A stretch of DNA of 64,000 nt from Batillaria attramentaria (Eukaryota; Mollusca; Gastropoda; Batillariidae). Location: NCBI GenBank assembly GCA_018292915.2, contig JACVVK020000223.1, positions 960,001-1,024,000 of the forward strand, in the 5' to 3' direction. The position numbers were made by a program, and so were the translations under genes. This document shows positions 61,407 through 64,000 of the stretch, in pieces (positions within the stretch are counted from its first letter, which is position 1; each line of letters opens with the position of its first letter). The notes under the pieces are model-generated. The model searched no databases, had not been told where the DNA came from, and saw nothing but the letters and a program-made list of their open reading frames with translations.

Positions 61407-63359
61407 GTGATAAGATGTGTTCACTACGCACACCATATGTGATGGCCTGTGGTGCCGGCCGGCCGTAACACATGATAGACACAGGTCAATGTTTTTGTCA
61501 GATCAAGTGTATTTCGAGCATGTTTCGCATTCATTGCCGGGACTGCTCTCATCAGGTACCAACCCGTATATATTTGGTAATGGTGTTCATTTCGTCATTA
61601 TTTAAGTTCGCTTTACAGCTTCTTAATGACGGGTGACGTTCATTTCGTCTTATGGGGGGGGGGGGGGGGAGGGGAAGAAGCACCGGCTGGGTAGATGTGC
61701 TCAATCTCTCCGCGTTTTGTGTTTACGCGCCTGCCGGCATTAGTTGCTCAATGTGTGCGGTTGCGGCTCGCGTACCCTTCCTTCCACGGGGTACTGCCGA
61801 CTGGAACTGAGACGCCTTCACGCTCCCTCTTCGGGCGCGCGAGCGCCCCATGTCCAGGGCCAATGGGATGGCGTGTGTCTTCTGGCTCTCTGTCCGGTGT
61901 GATCTGGTTGGCTGATTTCTCCCCTCGGCGCGCGTCTGTTTCCCTGGTTTCCTCTGATTGTGGTTCGTACGTTGAATCCTGCCTGTTCCATGCTCCAGTG
62001 TGTCCGTGTGTGGTACTTGGCGTCCGCCCGTTGATCTCCGTCTCTTGGTCCTTTTTCTTCCCGATTGTTCCTCCTTGAATAAATCGTCTGGTATACCCTA
62101 GTGGGTTTCCCCTTTGTGCGTTTGTCTGTTTATTTGTTTGTTCGTTTGTTTGGATCCAGGAGCGACTTGTGGGTGCGTTCCTGTTTATGTGGTATGTGTG
62201 TGCCTATCATCCAATGTTGATAGCCCATCACACTCCTCCGTCTGATACAGTCAGACCGTATCATCCCGGCGTTTGTTTGTTTATTTGTTTGTTCGTTTGT
62301 TTGGGTGCAGGAGCGACTTGTGGATGCGTCCCTGTTTATGTGGTATGTGTGTGTCTATCATCCAAAGTTGATAGCCCATCACACTCCTCCGTCTGATACA
62401 GTCAGACCGTATCATCCCGGCGTTTGTTTATTTGTTTGTTCGTTGTTTGGGTGCAGGAGCGACTTGTGGATGCGTCCCTGTTTATGTGGTATGTGTGTGT
62501 CTATCATCCAAAGTTGATAGCCCATCACACTCCTCCGTCTGATACAGTCAGACCGTATCATCCCGGCGTTTGTTTGTTTATTTGTTTGTTCGTTTGTTTG
62601 GGTGCAGGAGCGACTTGTGGATGCGTCCCTGTTTATGTGGTATGTGTGTGTCTATCATCCAAAGTTGATAGCCCATCACACTCCTCCGTCTGATACAGTC
62701 AGACCGTATCATCCCGGCGTTTGTTTATTTGTTTGTTCGTTTGTTTGGGTGCAGGAGCGACTTGTGGATGCGTCCCTGTTTATGTGGTATGTGTGTGTCT
62801 ATCATCCAAAGTTGATAGCCCATCACACTCCTCCGTCTGATACAGTCAGACCGTATCATCCCGGCGTTTGTTTATTTGTTTGTTCGTTTGTTTGGGTGCA
62901 GGAGCGACTTGTGGATGCGTCCCTGTTTATGTGGTATGTGTGTGTCTATCATCCAAAGTTGATAGCCCATCACACTCCTCCGTCTGATACAGTCAGACCG
63001 TATCATCCCGGCGTTTGTTATTCCAATACCCGGTCTTTGACCTCGGGGCTGGTGGGGCTGGTCGGTGCACGTGTGTGGTTACGTGTTCCCGGTAGTTGAA
63101 GCGGGGGGGGGGGGGGGGGGTATTGTCGGTTACACCATTCGTTGGTGTCTAGACGTCCCTGTTTTTGGATGGCGACGCTTTGTCTGCCTTGGTGTCCTCT
63201 TGGACCTTCTTTCTTGGTCCGTTTTCGTGTCTTCCGTCTCTGTCAGGGCTTTCACGCGTATTCGCGTTCGCTTTGACGTTTTCGTTCGTCAGTGTTGGGC
63301 CCGGTTCGCTCCGAGTCTGATGTCGGGGGGTGGGGGGTGGGGGGTTGCCGTTCATTTCG

Positions 63360-63404
<45 letters not shown>

Positions 63405-63413
63405 CTGTGTGTG

Positions 63414-63455
<42 letters not shown>

Positions 63456-63609
63456 GAGAGTTTACCCGTATTCACTTGTATTGTGGTGCCGGGTTGTGGT
63501 TGCTTTGGGTATAGGAGCGACTTGTGGCTGCGTTCCTATTTATTTGGTATGTGTGTGCCTATCATGCAAGGTTGATAGGTCAAGAACACACTCCTCCGTT
63601 CGACACAGT
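61407..63609 (+). repeat. Macro tandem repeat, unit 3, internally shortened (2203 bp)
   Basis: Six 147-bp copies (62157, 62308, 62454, 62605, 62752, 62899), the spacer and the first diverged repeat. It then jumps from CCGTTCGACACAGT straight to the next unit start, losing about 620 bp present in unit 1. Confidence 0.9.
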
Positions 63610-64000
63610 GTGATAAGATGTGTTCACTACGCACACCATATGTGATGGCCTGTGGTGCCGGCCGGCCGTATACACATGATAGACACAGGTCAATGTTTTG
63701 TCAGATCAAGTGTATTTCGAGCATGTTTCGCATTCATTGCCGGGACTGCTCTCATCAGCGTACCAACCCGTATATATTTGGTAATGGTGTTTATTTCGTC
63801 ATTATTTAAGTTCGCTTTACAGCTTCTTAATGACGGGTGACGTTCATTTCGTCTTATGGGGGGGGGGGGGGGGGTAGGGGAAGAAGCAACGGCTGGCGTA
63901 GATGTGCTCAATCTCTCCGCGTTTTGTGTTTACGCGCGCCTGCCGGCATTAGTTGCTCAATGTGTGCGGTTGCGGCTCGCGTACCCCTTCCTTCCACGGG
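63610..64000 (+). repeat. Macro tandem repeat, unit 4, cut by the window edge
   Basis: GTGATAAGATGTGTTCAC to the CTTCCTTCCACGGG stretch, nearly identical to 55773-56163. The array continues past the window. Confidence 0.9.

Noticed and set aside
56681..63099. Repetitive plus-strand ORFs in the tandem array
   Set aside because: Explained by a repeat period divisible by three. Frames break at 146- and 151-bp units and there is no promoter or domain evidence.

Overview
This is animal nuclear DNA, most likely from a mollusc and probably a marine gastropod. The genus is not determined. The evidence is intron-rich genes with GT-AG junctions, polyadenylation signals, long AC/TG and poly(G)/poly(C) tracts, tRNA-derived SINEs, 5'-truncated LINEs with (TTA)n tails, and many TIR or foldback DNA elements. 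There is no bacterial or viral gene organisation and no CRISPR array.

The left third is a compact block of housekeeping genes, mostly alternating in strand. An N-terminally membrane-anchored protein of unknown identity (possibly AKAP1-like) runs on the minus strand off the left edge (1-2955). MRPS25, the mitoribosomal protein mS25, is on + (3741-6945). Rabenosyn-5 (RBSN) is on - (11893-17137). A MIC19/CHCHD3-type MICOS subunit is on + (18081-20953). The ER-phagy receptor TEX264 is on - (24155-28239). I rebuilt each by joining exons whose phases agree. MRPS25 is exactly 173 aa and RBSN 505 aa. MIC19 and TEX264 meet tail to tail with adjacent poly(A) signals at about 21.4 kb. RBSN and MIC19 start head to head at about 17.6-18.1 kb. 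MRPS25 and RBSN are also neighbours on human 3p25, as I recall, so this may be ancient microsynteny.

From 28.3 to 46.6 kb the DNA is mostly repeats: LINE and SINE tails, a SINE nested in a TIR element, a TTAA-flanked 616-bp element, a Helentron-like element whose tandem core carries nuclear-receptor-type half sites, and several foldbacks. It holds one convincing small ORF (69 aa, signal peptide plus hydrophobic C-terminus, 34417-34626). A second larger gene, on + (46682-49460), encodes a 564-aa protein with a long disordered N-terminus and one complete LIM domain. Its 5' UTR exon probably lies near 41.9-42.5 kb.

The right end holds the first coding exon of NAMPT (55558-55617), with a perfect TISU initiator and a CRE. 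The rest of the window (to 64000) is its first intron. That intron contains about three large tandem units (2858, 2776 and 2203 bp). Each contains a nested array of six 147-bp repeats, followed by four diverged relatives in the complete units. These small repeats share a hairpin whose two strands change together between variants. This nested, structure-conserving repeat is the most unusual feature of the window.
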